Shown: positions 27,536-36,829, numbered from the stretch's first letter. The stretch is 64,000 nt of DNA from Roseibium salinum (GCF_026240905.1 NZ_JAPEVI010000003.1:3286001-3350000); one strand, 5' to 3'. Numbers and translations: made by a program. Notes: generated by a model not told the origin, from the sequence alone.

Positions 27536-27698
27536 ATATCAACCGTCATTGATTGTGACCCATCTGACCGAGTTTTCGCACCGTCCGGCGAGAAGTGCTT
27601 CGCAGGGCGATGCGGGGCATCGGCCAAGAAGCGCGACGCGCCTCGCCGGCAAACCGATATGGTCCATCAGATGAGTCATGATCAATGACGGTTGGTAT
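27536..27698. repeat. 163-bp element with 32-bp imperfect terminal inverted repeats
   Basis: The left arm (27536-27567) and the reverse complement of the right arm (27667-27698) agree in 28 of 32 bases; both begin ATA and end CATCTGA. The interior of about 99 bp is GC-rich and has no gene. The shape resembles a small non-autonomous (MITE-like) element. No flanking target-site duplication is obvious. The right arm contains the start codon of the GH43 gene. Confidence 0.75.
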
Positions 27699-29289
27699 TA
27701 ATCCCATCCTGCCGGGCTTCAACCCGGATCCCTCGATCTGCCGGGCGGGCGATGAATATTTCATCGCCACGTCCACGTTCGAATGGTATCCGGGCGTCCA
27801 GATCCACCGGTCGAAGGACCTGGTGACCTGGGATCTGGCCTGCCGTCCGCTCAACCGCGCAAGCCAGCTCGACATGCGCGGCAATCCGGACAGCGGCGGC
27901 ATCTGGGCTCCCTGTCTCAGCTATGCGGACGGGCGGTTCTGGCTGGTCTATACGGACGTCAAACGGCTGGATGGGAATTTCAAGGACGCCCATAATTACA
28001 TCGTGACGGCGCCCTCGATCGAGGGGCCGTGGAGCGATCCGGTCCATGTCAGCTCCCACGGCTTCGATCCGTCGCTCTTTCACGACGACGACGGCAGCAA
28101 ATGGTATCTGGTCCTGCAGTGGAACCACATTTCCAACTCGGTCGGCGGTCATCCGCGCCATCCCGCCTTCGACGGCATCCTGCTGCAGGAATGGTCGGAG
28201 AGTGACGGGCTGATCGGCAAGCCGAAGAAGATCTTCTCCGGCAGCCCGCACGGTTTGAGCGAAGGCCCGCACCTGCATAAGCGAGGCGGCTGGTACTACC
28301 TTACCGTTGCCGAAGGCGGGACGGGATACAATCATGCGGTCACGATGGCCCGATCCCGGTCGATCGACGGGCCTTACGAGCTTCACCCGCAAACCCACCT
28401 GATTACGGCCAAGGACAATCCGGACTGGGCCCTGCAAAGGGCGGGTCACGGCCAGATCGTCGAGACGCCGGACGGCCGGGTCTACCACACGCATTTGTGC
28501 TCGCGGCCGCTGCCGGGCCGGTTCTCGCCGCTCGGGCGCGAGACCGCGATCCAGAAATGCGTCTGGCGCGAGGATGACTGGCTCTATCTGGAAGATGGCG
28601 GAACGCTGCCGCAGATCGACGTGCCGGGTCTCGGAGCCGCAACTGCCCGCCCGCCGCAAAGGATCGAGCGGGACTTTACCGGCGCTTCGCTTCCGCAAGA
28701 GTTCCAATGGCTGCGCACGCCCCTCCCGGAACGGCTGTTCACGCTGACGGGATCGGCGCTTCGCCTCATCGGCCGCGAAAGCGTCGGAAGCTGGTACGAG
28801 CAGTCGCTGGTCGCCCGGCGCCAGGAACACCTGACCTACCGAGCCGACACCGTGCTCTCCGCCTTCGACCCGGAGACCTATCAGCAGGCGGCGGGACTGA
28901 CGACCTATTACAACCGGCACAAATTCCACTTTCTGGCCGTCAGCTGGAGCGAGCAGACCGGCCGCTGCCTGACGCTGCTGTCCTGTCCGGGAGACTGGCC
29001 GGACGGCAAGCTCAGCTTTCCTGCGGAGCCGGTGGCGATCGCGGAAGGACCGGTCGAGCTGGCCGTCGACGTCGACGGGCTCCGGCAGCAGTTTTTCTGG
29101 CGCCAGCAGGGCGCTGGCTGGCAGACCTTCGGGCCGGAACTCGATGCCGGCGTGATTTCCGATGAAGGCGGGCGGGGCGAGCACGGGTCCTTCACCGGCG
29201 CCTTTGTCGGCATGCTCGCCTTCGATATTACCGGTCACGGCAAGACCGCGGATTTCAGCAGATTTTCATATGCACCGGAGGGATCGTGA
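27685..29289 (+). CDS. Glycoside hydrolase family 43 beta-xylosidase/arabinofuranosidase
   Basis: 534 residues. The five-bladed propeller domain carries the GH43 catalytic set: the base Asp in NPILPGFNPDPSI, the middle Asp in GFDPSLFHDDDG and the acid Glu in HGLSEGPHLHKRG. A C-terminal beta-sandwich domain typical of the XynB-type GH43 group follows (RDFTGASLPQEFQWLRTPLP onwards). No signal peptide is visible, so it should cleave imported xylo- or arabino-oligosaccharides in the cytoplasm. The start codon lies inside the right arm of an inverted-repeat element and has only a weak ribosome site, so the first five codons derive from that element. Confidence 0.92.
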   Translation: MTVGINPILPGFNPDPSICRAGDEYFIATSTFEWYPGVQIHRSKDLVTWDLACRPLNRASQLDMRGNPDSGGIWAPCLSYADGRFWLVYTDVKRLDGNFKDAHNYIVTAPSIEGPWSDPVHVSSHGFDPSLFHDDDGSKWYLVLQWNHISNSVGGHPRHPAFDGILLQEWSESDGLIGKPKKIFSGSPHGLSEGPHLHKRGGWYYLTVAEGGTGYNHAVTMARSRSIDGPYELHPQTHLITAKDNPDWALQRAGHGQIVETPDGRVYHTHLCSRPLPGRFSPLGRETAIQKCVWREDDWLYLEDGGTLPQIDVPGLGAATARPPQRIERDFTGASLPQEFQWLRTPLPERLFTLTGSALRLIGRESVGSWYEQSLVARRQEHLTYRADTVLSAFDPETYQQAAGLTTYYNRHKFHFLAVSWSEQTGRCLTLLSCPGDWPDGKLSFPAEPVAIAEGPVELAVDVDGLRQQFFWRQQGAGWQTFGPELDAGVISDEGGRGEHGSFTGAFVGMLAFDITGHGKTADFSRFSYAPEGS

Positions 29290-29337
29290 GCGCGCACACG
29301 CCGCACGCGGCCCCGTATATCATTGAGGGAGAAACTC

Positions 29338-30393
29338 ATGGCTGGACTGATCAAGGGGCCCGCGATTTTCCTGGCCCAGTTTGCCGGAGACGAAGCTCCG
29401 TTCAACTCGCTGCCCGCGATCGCCAAATGGGCGGCCGGCCTCGGTTACAAGGGCATCCAGATACCCACCTTCGACAGCCGCCTGTTCGATCTCGACAAGG
29501 CGGCCGAGAGCCGGGCCTATTGCGATGAGGTGAAGGGCATCTGCGCGGACGCGGGCGTGGAGATCACCGAGCTGTCCACGCATCTTCAGGGCCAGCTCGT
29601 TGCCGTTCATCCCGCCTATGACCTCGCCTTCGACGGTTTTGCGCCGGCGCAGGTCCACGGCAACCCGAAGGCCCGGCAGGAATGGGCGGTCGACCAGATG
29701 AAGAAGGCGGCCGCGGCGAGCCGCAACCTTGGCCTCAACACCTCGGTCAGCTTCACCGGCTCGCTTGCCTTCCCCTATCTCTATCCCTGGCCGCAGCGCC
29801 CGGCCGGCCTGATCGACGAGGCCTTTTCGGAACTGGCGAAACGCTGGAAGCCGATCCTCGACGTCTATGAAGAGCACGGCGTCGATGTCGGCTACGAAAT
29901 CCATCCCGGCGAGGATGTCTTCGACGGCGCGACCTTCGAGATGTTCCTTGAGGCTCTCGGCGGACACGGGCGCTGCCGGATCAACTACGATCCCTCGCAT
30001 TTCCTGCTGCAGCAGATGGATTACCTGGCCTTCATCGACATCTATCACGAGCGCATCTGCGCCTTCCACGTGAAGGATGCGGAGTTCAATCCGGACGGCC
30101 GCCAGGGCGTCTATTCGGGTTACCAGAGCTGGGTCAACCGGGCCGGACGCTTCCGCTCGCTCGGCGACGGGCAGGTCGACTTTTCCGGCATCTTCTCGAA
30201 GCTGGCGCAATACGGTTATGACAGCTGGGCCGTGCTGGAATGGGAATGCTGCCTCAAATCGCCCGAACAGGGCGCCGCCGAAGGCGCACCGTTCATCGAG
30301 AGCCACATCATCGAAGTCACCGACAAGGCCTTCGACGATTTTGCCGGCGGCAAGACGGATCAGGAACAGATCCGCAAGATGCTGGGGCTCTGA
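29338..30393 (+). CDS. Sugar phosphate isomerase/epimerase-like TIM-barrel protein
   Basis: 351 residues from the ATG preceded by GAGGGAGAAACTC; a TTG 15 bp upstream is less likely. TIM-barrel AP-endonuclease-2 family: IQIPTFDSRLFDLDKAAESR, ITELSTHLQGQLVAVHPAYD, VGYEIHPGEDVFDGATFEMF, INYDPSHFLLQQMDY, AFHVKDAEFNPDGRQG and AVLEWECCLKSPEQGA carry the probable metal-binding Glu, Asp and His residues. It lies 48 bp after the GH43 gene and probably belongs to the same sugar pathway. Substrate unknown. Confidence 0.87.
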   Translation: MAGLIKGPAIFLAQFAGDEAPFNSLPAIAKWAAGLGYKGIQIPTFDSRLFDLDKAAESRAYCDEVKGICADAGVEITELSTHLQGQLVAVHPAYDLAFDGFAPAQVHGNPKARQEWAVDQMKKAAAASRNLGLNTSVSFTGSLAFPYLYPWPQRPAGLIDEAFSELAKRWKPILDVYEEHGVDVGYEIHPGEDVFDGATFEMFLEALGGHGRCRINYDPSHFLLQQMDYLAFIDIYHERICAFHVKDAEFNPDGRQGVYSGYQSWVNRAGRFRSLGDGQVDFSGIFSKLAQYGYDSWAVLEWECCLKSPEQGAAEGAPFIESHIIEVTDKAFDDFAGGKTDQEQIRKMLGL

Positions 30394-30526
30394 GAGCAGT
30401 TCCCAGGATCGCCGCTTTCGCTTCCCGACCAGCCGCAGCGCGGGCCGGGATGCGCTTGGCTTGCGTGATCACAAGCAGCATGAGACAAGGAAAAGTGCAA
30501 ATATCGTGCCGATCTGGTAGCTGAAC

Positions 30527-31471
30527 ATGCCTCTTTCGAGCAAGTCTCCGCAGAAAATTTCGGTGATGCTGTTCGGGGCCTTTTCCAACCATTGCCTTGC
30601 CAACGCGATCGAGCCGTTCCGGGCCGCCAATACGATTGCGGGGCGGCAGCTCTATCAGTGGCGGATCTTCAGTCTTGACGGCGGCGCGGTGACCTCTTCC
30701 AGCGGCCTGACGATCGCGACCGACTGCTGGTCCGATGTCAGACCGGCGGGCGATCTTCTGTTCGTGATGCCCGGCTACGGTTTCAAGGATCTTGCGGTTC
30801 CAATAACGAACCAGGCCCTGCGCGCGGCGGGCAAGCGCTTTTCGACACTTGTGGGCCTCGACATGGGTGCGTGGCTGCTGGCCGCCGCAGGTCTGCTGGA
30901 CGGGCGCAAGGCAACCATCCACTGGGACGAGTTCACGTCCTTCGCCGAAACCTTTCCCGATGTAGAGGCGGTCGAGGACAGGTTCGTTCTGGAGGCGGAT
31001 CTCGCCACCTGCGGCGGTGCCTCGACGGCGATGGAGCTCACGCTGGAACTCATCAAGCGACAGCACAGCGCGATGTTCGCGCTCGAAGTCGGAGCGCTCT
31101 TCATGCATGGCGAGAGGCCGGGACTGCATGACCCCTATCAGCGCATGAGTGCGGACACGCTGGTGCGCAGCGCGGCCGCCCTGATGCGCCGGACGATAGA
31201 AGATCCGCTGTCGATCCCGGAGCTCGCCCGCCGCCTCAACATCGACCAGCGCAGCCTCGAGGATCGCTTTCAGTGCGAAACGGCGATGACGCCGCTTGCG
31301 GTCTACAAGGCCATCCGCCTGCGCGAGGCCAGAAGGCTCGTCGAACTCACCCGGCTCAGCATCGCCGAAATCGCCGAACGCTGCGGCTACCGCAACACAA
31401 GCGCCATGACCCGTGCCTACCGCCTGGAATTCGGTGAGCCGCCCAGGGTGCACCGGAAACTCTGCCCGTAG
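30527..31471 (+). CDS. GlxA-type AraC-family transcriptional regulator
   Basis: 314 residues: an N-terminal DJ-1/PfpI-like domain (about 10-190; ISVMLFGAFSNHCLANAIEP, FVMPGYG, VGLDMGAWLLAAAGLLDGRK) and a C-terminal AraC double helix-turn-helix (DPLSIPELARRLNIDQRSLE; LSIAEIAERCGYRNTSAMTR). In this family the first domain senses a metabolite and is not catalytic. The ribosome site is weak, and ATG 30566 is an alternative start. The target could be the upstream sugar genes or a distant operon. Confidence 0.87.
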   Translation: MPLSSKSPQKISVMLFGAFSNHCLANAIEPFRAANTIAGRQLYQWRIFSLDGGAVTSSSGLTIATDCWSDVRPAGDLLFVMPGYGFKDLAVPITNQALRAAGKRFSTLVGLDMGAWLLAAAGLLDGRKATIHWDEFTSFAETFPDVEAVEDRFVLEADLATCGGASTAMELTLELIKRQHSAMFALEVGALFMHGERPGLHDPYQRMSADTLVRSAAALMRRTIEDPLSIPELARRLNIDQRSLEDRFQCETAMTPLAVYKAIRLREARRLVELTRLSIAEIAERCGYRNTSAMTRAYRLEFGEPPRVHRKLCP

Positions 31472-31475
31472 TTCA

Positions 31476-31853
31476 TTACTTTCTGGATATTTTCATTCGA
31501 TCAATATCGAAGCATGAGTAAAATACAGTGTTTTGGTCCACCAGGGCACGGGGTGCCTTGCTGTAGGTTACGTCATAGTCCTTGGTTTCAATCCAGAGGC
31601 ACTGCGTAAACAGAGGTTCGCCCGTCTTGAGCAAGTACATACTCTCCCGGCCCGAGAACTCAAATGACCGGGCACGTCCAGAGCCCGAGCTTTCACACAC
31701 TCTTCCGGCGGGGAATGAAGTTTCCTTTTCAGTGAATTCTGAACAAAAGATTCCGCCGATGGGACTGACGAAAAACTCATAAAACACGAGAGAAACCATC
31801 ATGGCAGCAACCGTTGCAATCGATATTAGGAAAATACGCGTACCAGTCTTCAT
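31476..31853 (-). CDS. Hypothetical membrane-anchored protein
   Basis: 125 residues from the chosen ATG, with one hydrophobic segment at about 5-27 (IFLISIATVAAMMVSLVFYE) and the rest probably periplasmic, with three cysteines (IFCSEF, RVCESS, FYSCFD) plus one in TQCLW. GC content is lower than in the neighbours, which suggests acquired or fast-evolving DNA. It converges on the GlxA-type regulator with a 4-bp gap. I do not recognise a family. Confidence 0.5.
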   Translation of the reverse strand: MKTGTRIFLISIATVAAMMVSLVFYEFFVSPIGGIFCSEFTEKETSFPAGRVCESSGSGRARSFEFSGRESMYLLKTGEPLFTQCLWIETKDYDVTYSKAPRALVDQNTVFYSCFDIDRMKISRK

Positions 31854-31933
31854 TGGGCACCCACTAGTTCTCGCAGAATATTCCAAAAGAACCGAGACCG
31901 TTCATTCCGGCCAATCGACTTTTGGTCACGTGA

Positions 31934-32851
31934 TCACGACGTCAGCCCGAGTTCATCGATCACCGCCTGCACCGCCAGCCGAAAAACCTGTTCCTCCGCA
32001 CTCGGCGGCGTGTCCGGCCGGGTCATCAGGCCGACCGGGCCCTTGGTGATGTCGCTGTCGAACGGCAGCCGGACCAGGTGGCCGTCGGCGACCTCGTTCT
32101 GCACGACGCCTGAGGAGATAATCCAGACCGCGTCGGACCGGCGCGTATAGACGCGGCCGAAGGCGCCGGAGACGGTCTCGATCCTGTTGGGGATCTCGCC
32201 GACACCGTTGGCCATCATGTAGCGCTCGACCAGCGGCCGGATCGCGGAGCCCTCCGGAGGATAAATGACCGGCCAGTCGACGATCTTCTTGAGATCAGGC
32301 GTCTTCACCAGCGGGTGTCCTTTCCGGACCACCAGGTCGACCCGCTCCGAATAAAGCTGGGTGAAGGAGACCCCCTCCATGGCCGCCGGGTGCCCCAGGC
32401 GCCCGATCACCAGATCGAGCTCGCCCAGCTTCAGCCGCTCGATCAGGTAGCCGATCGGGCCGTCCATGATCTGCAGCATCACGTTGGGCGCCATTTCCGA
32501 GAACTCGCGCACCACAGACGGCATGAAGCTGGCGGCAACGCTCGGCAAGGCGCCGACCTTCAGCCTCGCACGGGCATCGCCTTCCTTTTCGACACCGTCC
32601 AGCCCCTGCTGGAGGCTCGCCAGGGAAATCTGCGCGAAATGAAGGAACACCTTGCCCTGTTTCGTCAGGGCAATGCCGGCCCTGTTGCGTGTCATCAGCG
32701 TCGCGCCGATGATTTCTTCCAGTTCCTTCAGCGTCTTGGAAATGGCCGGCTGGGTGAGGCTGAGCTTGTCGGCAGCGAGCTTGAGGCTGCGCTCCTGTGC
32801 GATTTCGATGAAGCACTGGATGTGCCGGAACTTTATCCGCCGGTCGATCAC
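31934..32851 (-). CDS. pcaQ: LysR-family regulator of protocatechuate genes (PcaQ-type)
   Basis: 305 residues. The N-terminal helix-turn-helix (IKFRHIQCFIEIAQERSLKL, LTQPAISKTLKELEE) and effector domain (LKVGALPSVAASFMPSVVRE; LDLVIGRLGHP; DLVVRKGHPL) are those of the PcaQ/GbpR group, which activates pca genes in response to 3-carboxymuconate-type intermediates. It is divergent from pobA with a 92-bp gap. I did not find the ATAACC-N4-GGTTAT-type site described for rhizobial PcaQ in that gap, so the exact binding site here is open. Confidence 0.9.
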   Translation of the reverse strand: MIDRRIKFRHIQCFIEIAQERSLKLAADKLSLTQPAISKTLKELEEIIGATLMTRNRAGIALTKQGKVFLHFAQISLASLQQGLDGVEKEGDARARLKVGALPSVAASFMPSVVREFSEMAPNVMLQIMDGPIGYLIERLKLGELDLVIGRLGHPAAMEGVSFTQLYSERVDLVVRKGHPLVKTPDLKKIVDWPVIYPPEGSAIRPLVERYMMANGVGEIPNRIETVSGAFGRVYTRRSDAVWIISSGVVQNEVADGHLVRLPFDSDITKGPVGLMTRPDTPPSAEEQVFRLAVQAVIDELGLTS

Positions 32852-32943
32852 TAACTTTCCTTTTTCAGAAACTAAGCGGCTCTATTTCTCATTTTACTTC
32901 TTATTTTCGAACATTCAATATGAGTTCAACAGAGGGGGAGAAC

Positions 32944-34113
32944 ATGCGCACACAGGTTGTCATCGTCGGCGGAGGACCGTCCGGCCTCCTGCTCGGGCAG
33001 CTTCTCTACCGCAGAGGCATCGACACCGTCGTTCTGGAGAGGAAGACGCGCGACTACGTGCTCAGCCGCATCCGTGCCGGCATTCTTGAAACCGGGTTTG
33101 TCAACCTGATGCGTGAGGCGGGCGTCGCCGAGCGCATGGACAGGGAATGCTTCGTCCATCACGGCACCTCCATCTCCTACGAGAACGAGATGTTCGACAT
33201 CGACTTCCGCAAGTTGATCGGCGAAAACGTCATCGTCTATGGCCAGACCGAAGTCACCCGGGACCTCTACGACGCCCGGGAGGCGACCGGCGGCAAGACG
33301 ATTTTCGAAGTCGAGAATGTCGAGATCTGCGGCGCGGACAGCGACGCGCCCCATGTGACGTTCACCACCGAGGGCAGAACGCAGCGGATCGACTGCGACT
33401 TCGTTGCCGGCTGCGACGGCTTTCACGGGGTCAGCCGCAAGACGATTCCGGACACGGTGCGCAAGGACTACGAAAAGGTGTACCCGTTCGGCTGGCTGGG
33501 CGTGCTTTCCGAAACCCCTCCCGTCCATGACGAACTGATTTATGCCAATTCCAGCAGGGGCTTTGCGCTGTGCTCCATGCGCAACGAGAACCTGTCGCGC
33601 TACTATGTTCAGTGCCATGCCACGGACCACGCCGACGAATGGAGCGACGAGGCGTTCTGGAAGGAACTGAAACTCCGCCTGCCGGAGGAAATTGCCGACA
33701 AGCTGGTGACCGGCCCGTCCATCGAGAAATCGATCGCGCCGCTGCGCTCCTTCGTCAGCGAACCGATGCGCTGGGGCCGGCTGTTCCTGTGCGGGGATGC
33801 CGCCCATATCGTCCCGCCGACCGGCGCCAAGGGCCTCAACACCGCCGCCTCCGACGTGCACTATCTTCATGAAGGCCTGATGCAGTTCTACGAAGACAGG
33901 GACAGCCACGGCATCGACCGCTATTCCGAAAAGGCGCTGGCCCGGATCTGGAAAGCCGAACACTTCAGCTGGGCGACGACCAACATGCTGCATCGTTTCC
34001 CGGACCAGTCGGAATTCGATCTGAAGATACAGCGGGCGGAGATCGAGGCCCTGCGTTACCACGAAACGGCGCAAATGTGGTTTGCGCAGAACTATGTGGG
34101 GCTGCCCTACTGA
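32944..34113 (+). CDS. pobA: 4-hydroxybenzoate 3-monooxygenase
   Basis: 389 residues from the ATG preceded by AGAGGGGGA; the family is about 390. The flavoprotein hydroxylates 4-hydroxybenzoate to protocatechuate with NADPH and oxygen. FAD motifs are VVIVGGGPSGLLLGQLLYRR and RLFLCGDAAHIVPPTGAKGLN, with the DG motif in VAGCDGFHGVSR. RIRAGILE matches the conserved substrate/NADPH region. The next gene, pcaD, overlaps its stop, so pobA is the first gene of the aromatic operon. Confidence 0.95.
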   Translation: MRTQVVIVGGGPSGLLLGQLLYRRGIDTVVLERKTRDYVLSRIRAGILETGFVNLMREAGVAERMDRECFVHHGTSISYENEMFDIDFRKLIGENVIVYGQTEVTRDLYDAREATGGKTIFEVENVEICGADSDAPHVTFTTEGRTQRIDCDFVAGCDGFHGVSRKTIPDTVRKDYEKVYPFGWLGVLSETPPVHDELIYANSSRGFALCSMRNENLSRYYVQCHATDHADEWSDEAFWKELKLRLPEEIADKLVTGPSIEKSIAPLRSFVSEPMRWGRLFLCGDAAHIVPPTGAKGLNTAASDVHYLHEGLMQFYEDRDSHGIDRYSEKALARIWKAEHFSWATTNMLHRFPDQSEFDLKIQRAEIEALRYHETAQMWFAQNYVGLPY

Positions 34114-34913
34114 TGAAGATCGCAAAGCTTTCCTGTGTCGACCTGCACTGGCGCGATGACGGCGATCCGGACGGTGTGCCGGTCGTCTTCGCAAATTCGC
34201 TCGGAACCGATCTGCGGCTCTGGGACAAGGTGATCGACCGGCTGCCCGCGTGGGGTCTGCGGCTGATCCGCTTCGACAAGCGCGGCCACGGCCTTTCCTC
34301 CTGTCCGGCCTCGCCCTATTCCCTGGAGGATCTGGCCGGGGACACGGAGGAGTTCCTGGAGCAGATCGGTGTCACGAGCTGCCTCTTCGTCGGCCTTTCC
34401 ATCGGCGGGATGATCGGCCAGCTTCTGGCGGCCCGCCGGCCGCAGCTCGTCAAGGGACTGGTGCTGTCGAACACCGGCGCCAAAATGGGTGAAGCCGCCA
34501 TGTGGCAGGACCGGATTTCGCGCATCCGCACCGGCGGCATCGAGAGCCTTGGCGATGCGATCCTGGAGCGCTGGTTCTCGGCGGGCTTCCGGCAGAGCGG
34601 AGAAGCGATTGCCTGGCGCAACATGCTGACGCGCACGCCGGCGGAGGGCTATATCGGCTGCTGCGAGGCGATTGCGGGCACGGACCTCACCGCCTTGACA
34701 TCGGCCCTGCGCCTGCCCGTTCTCGGCATCGGCGGCTCCGAGGACCTTGCCAGCCCGCCGGACCTGGTGCGCGCCACCACAGCGCTCGTTCCCGGCAGCC
34801 GCTACGTGGAAATCGAGGCCGCGGGGCATTTGCCCTGCGTGGAACAGCCGGACCGGTTTACCGGCCACCTGAAGACGTTTTTCAAGGAGGACCTCCGTGT
34901 CGAAACGATATGA
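34113..34913 (+). CDS. pcaD: 3-oxoadipate enol-lactonase
   Basis: 266 residues, alpha/beta hydrolase. The nucleophile serine is in FVGLSIGGMIGQ, the acid in GGSEDLASPPD and the histidine in EAAGHLPCVEQP. It hydrolyses the enol-lactone to 3-oxoadipate. Its ATG overlaps the pobA stop (TGATG) and its end overlaps pcaC by 17 bp, so translation is coupled on both sides. Confidence 0.93.
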   Translation: MKIAKLSCVDLHWRDDGDPDGVPVVFANSLGTDLRLWDKVIDRLPAWGLRLIRFDKRGHGLSSCPASPYSLEDLAGDTEEFLEQIGVTSCLFVGLSIGGMIGQLLAARRPQLVKGLVLSNTGAKMGEAAMWQDRISRIRTGGIESLGDAILERWFSAGFRQSGEAIAWRNMLTRTPAEGYIGCCEAIAGTDLTALTSALRLPVLGIGGSEDLASPPDLVRATTALVPGSRYVEIEAAGHLPCVEQPDRFTGHLKTFFKEDLRVETI

Positions 34914-35292
34914 ACAGGGCATGACGGTCCGCAAGGCCGTGCTCGGCGAGGACTATGTCGCGCGGGCCGAAGCTGCCAAGACCTCGCTGGATGAGCCGTT
35001 TCAGACCCTGATCACCGAGGGCGCATGGGGAACCGTCTGGGCCTCCGACGGCATCAGCCCGCGCGAACGCTCCATGCTGACCCTCGCCCTTCTGGCCGCG
35101 CTCGGCAATTTCGAGGAAATCGCCATGCATGTGCGGGCCACCGCGCGCACCGGCGCCAGCAAACAGGACGTGATCGAAGCCTTTCAGCACGTTGCCATCT
35201 ATGCCGGGGTGCCACGGGCCAACCAGGCGCTTAAGATCGCCAAGGAAACCTATGCAGAGATGGAACGAAACAGTCATCAGGCGGCCCGTTAA
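34897..35292 (+). CDS. pcaC: 4-carboxymuconolactone decarboxylase
   Basis: 131 residues with a GTG start after AAGGAGGACCTCC. AhpD/CMD-fold protein with ISPRERSMLTLALLAALGNF and EIAMHVRATARTGASKQDVI, the conserved decarboxylase residues. It turns 4-carboxymuconolactone into 3-oxoadipate enol-lactone. It is a stand-alone gene here, not the PcaL fusion found in some bacteria. Confidence 0.94.
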   Translation: MSKRYEQGMTVRKAVLGEDYVARAEAAKTSLDEPFQTLITEGAWGTVWASDGISPRERSMLTLALLAALGNFEEIAMHVRATARTGASKQDVIEAFQHVAIYAGVPRANQALKIAKETYAEMERNSHQAAR

Positions 35293-35316
35293 CGGGACCG
35301 GATGGGAGGATGCAAG

Positions 35317-36042
35317 ATGAAACCAGGGCCTTTTTATCAGCGGGACCGCGAGTGGCATCCGCCGGCGTTGACCCCGGACTACAAGACCAGCGTTGCCAGA
35401 TCGACGCAATATTCGCTGATCAGCCTTGAAACGACGGTCAGTGAAATCACCGGACCGGTCTTCGGGCACAACGACATCGATCCGCTCGACAAGGACCTCA
35501 TCCAGAACTATGCCAAACCGGGCGAGAGTGCGATCGGCGAGCGGATCATCCTGCACGGCCGCGTGCTGGACGAGAATGCGCGGCCCATCCCGAACACGCT
35601 GGTGGAGATCTGGCAGGCGAATGCGGGCGGCCGGTACCGGCACAGGAAGGACACGTATCTTGCTCCCATCGATCCGAATTTCGGTGGTTGCGGCCGCACG
35701 CTGACGGACGAGAACGGCTACTACTATTTCCGCACGGTGAAGCCCGGCGCCTATCCGTGGCGCAACTGGGTGAACAGCTGGCGGCCGGCCCATGTCCACA
35801 TGTCGATCTTCGGCACCGCTTTCGCCCAGCGGCTGATCACCCAGTGCTATTTCGAGGGCGATCCGCTGATCCCGAAATGTCCGATCGTGAATACGATCCC
35901 GGATCCGGAGGCCATCCAGCAGCTGATTGCACGGCTGGACATGAACGCCACCATCCCACTCGACACCATCGCCTACAAGTTCGACATCGTGCTGCGCGGG
36001 CGCCGGTCCACCCTGTTCGAGAACCGCATGGAGGGCAACTGA
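35317..36042 (+). CDS. pcaH: Protocatechuate 3,4-dioxygenase beta subunit
   Basis: 241 residues; GGGAGGATGCAAG precedes the ATG. The non-haem Fe(III) ligands are visible: tyrosines in [11 protein letters not shown] and [11 protein letters not shown], and the two histidines of [24 protein letters not shown] is the family signature. Together with PcaG it cleaves protocatechuate between its hydroxyl groups to 3-carboxy-cis,cis-muconate. pcaG begins 3 bp downstream. Confidence 0.96.
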   Translation: MKPGPFYQRDREWHPPALTPDYKTSVARSTQYSLISLETTVSEITGPVFGHNDIDPLDKDLIQNYAKPGESAIGERIILHGRVLDENARPIPNTLVEIWQANAGGRYRHRKDTYLAPIDPNFGGCGRTLTDENGYYYFRTVKPGAYPWRNWVNSWRPAHVHMSIFGTAFAQRLITQCYFEGDPLIPKCPIVNTIPDPEAIQQLIARLDMNATIPLDTIAYKFDIVLRGRRSTLFENRMEGN

Positions 36043-36044
36043 TC

Positions 36045-36665
36045 ATGCGCCAGCAACTGAACTACCTGAAAGAAACGCCGTCACAGACCGCCGGCCCATA
36101 CGTCCATATCGGCCTGGCGCCGGGGGCGGCCGGGTTCGAGATCTACCGCCAGGAGCTCGGCTGGGACATTGCCGGCCCGAATGCCAGAGGCGAGCGCATC
36201 CGCGTCGAGGGCCGGGTGATCGACGGGATGGACTCGCCGATCAAGGACGTCCTGCTGGAGGCCTGGCAGGCGAATGCGGACGGGATCTATGCGCATCCGG
36301 AACATCAAGGCGAGGTGGAAGAGGGGTTTCGCGGCTGGGGCCGGGTCATCACCGATTTCGAGACCGGCGACTGGGGCTTCGACACGGTCAAACCCGGACC
36401 GGTGAAGACACCGGACGGCAAGGTGGCGGCCCCGCATATCAGCCTGTGGATCGTTGCCCGCGGCATCAATGTCGGCCTGCAGACGCGGCTCTATTTCGAA
36501 GACGAGCATCAAGCCAACGCCGCCGATCCGGTGCTCAACCTGATCGAGTGGGAACGGCGCCGCCAGACGCTGATCGCCCGCAAGGAGACACGCGACGGCC
36601 AGACGGTCTATCGCTTCGACATCAAGCTGCAAGGGCAGGACGAGACGGTCTTTTTCGATATCTAG
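36045..36665 (+). CDS. pcaG: Protocatechuate 3,4-dioxygenase alpha subunit
   Basis: 206 residues, starting after GGAGGGCAACTGATC. It shares the intradiol dioxygenase fold with PcaH (VLLEAWQANADGIYAHPEHQ; PHISLWIVARGINVGLQTRL; YFEDE) but lacks the histidine pair that binds iron, as expected for the alpha chain. It is last in the tightly packed pobA-pcaDCHG block, before a 258-bp gap that holds a dispersed repeat. Confidence 0.95.
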   Translation: MRQQLNYLKETPSQTAGPYVHIGLAPGAAGFEIYRQELGWDIAGPNARGERIRVEGRVIDGMDSPIKDVLLEAWQANADGIYAHPEHQGEVEEGFRGWGRVITDFETGDWGFDTVKPGPVKTPDGKVAAPHISLWIVARGINVGLQTRLYFEDEHQANAADPVLNLIEWERRRQTLIARKETRDGQTVYRFDIKLQGQDETVFFDI

Positions 36666-36720
36666 ATGGGAAGTTGCAACAGGTATCCGCCAGAAACACT
36701 CCGGCGGTGAATACATGTAC

Positions 36721-36829
36721 GTCCTCATCCTGAGGAGCCGCGCAAGCGGCGTCTCGAAGGATGGGCCGCTTGCTCGGAGGATGGAGCCCATCCTTCGAGA
36801 CGGACCTCACGGTCCTCCTCAGGACGAGG
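36721..36829. repeat. Dispersed intergenic palindromic repeat, family A copy 1
   Basis: An imperfect palindrome: CATCCTGAGGAG...GTCTCGAAGGATGG mirrored by CCATCCTTCGAGAC...CTCCTCAGGACGAG. A related copy lies at 62264-62370. It separates pcaG from the BKACE gene and could act as an mRNA stem or a weak terminator. Confidence 0.82.

Noticed and set aside
36721..36829. CRISPR-like or tRNA-like structure in the pcaG-BKACE gap
   Set aside because: It is a single palindromic unit with one clear relative at 62264, so it is a dispersed repeat, not an array or tRNA.
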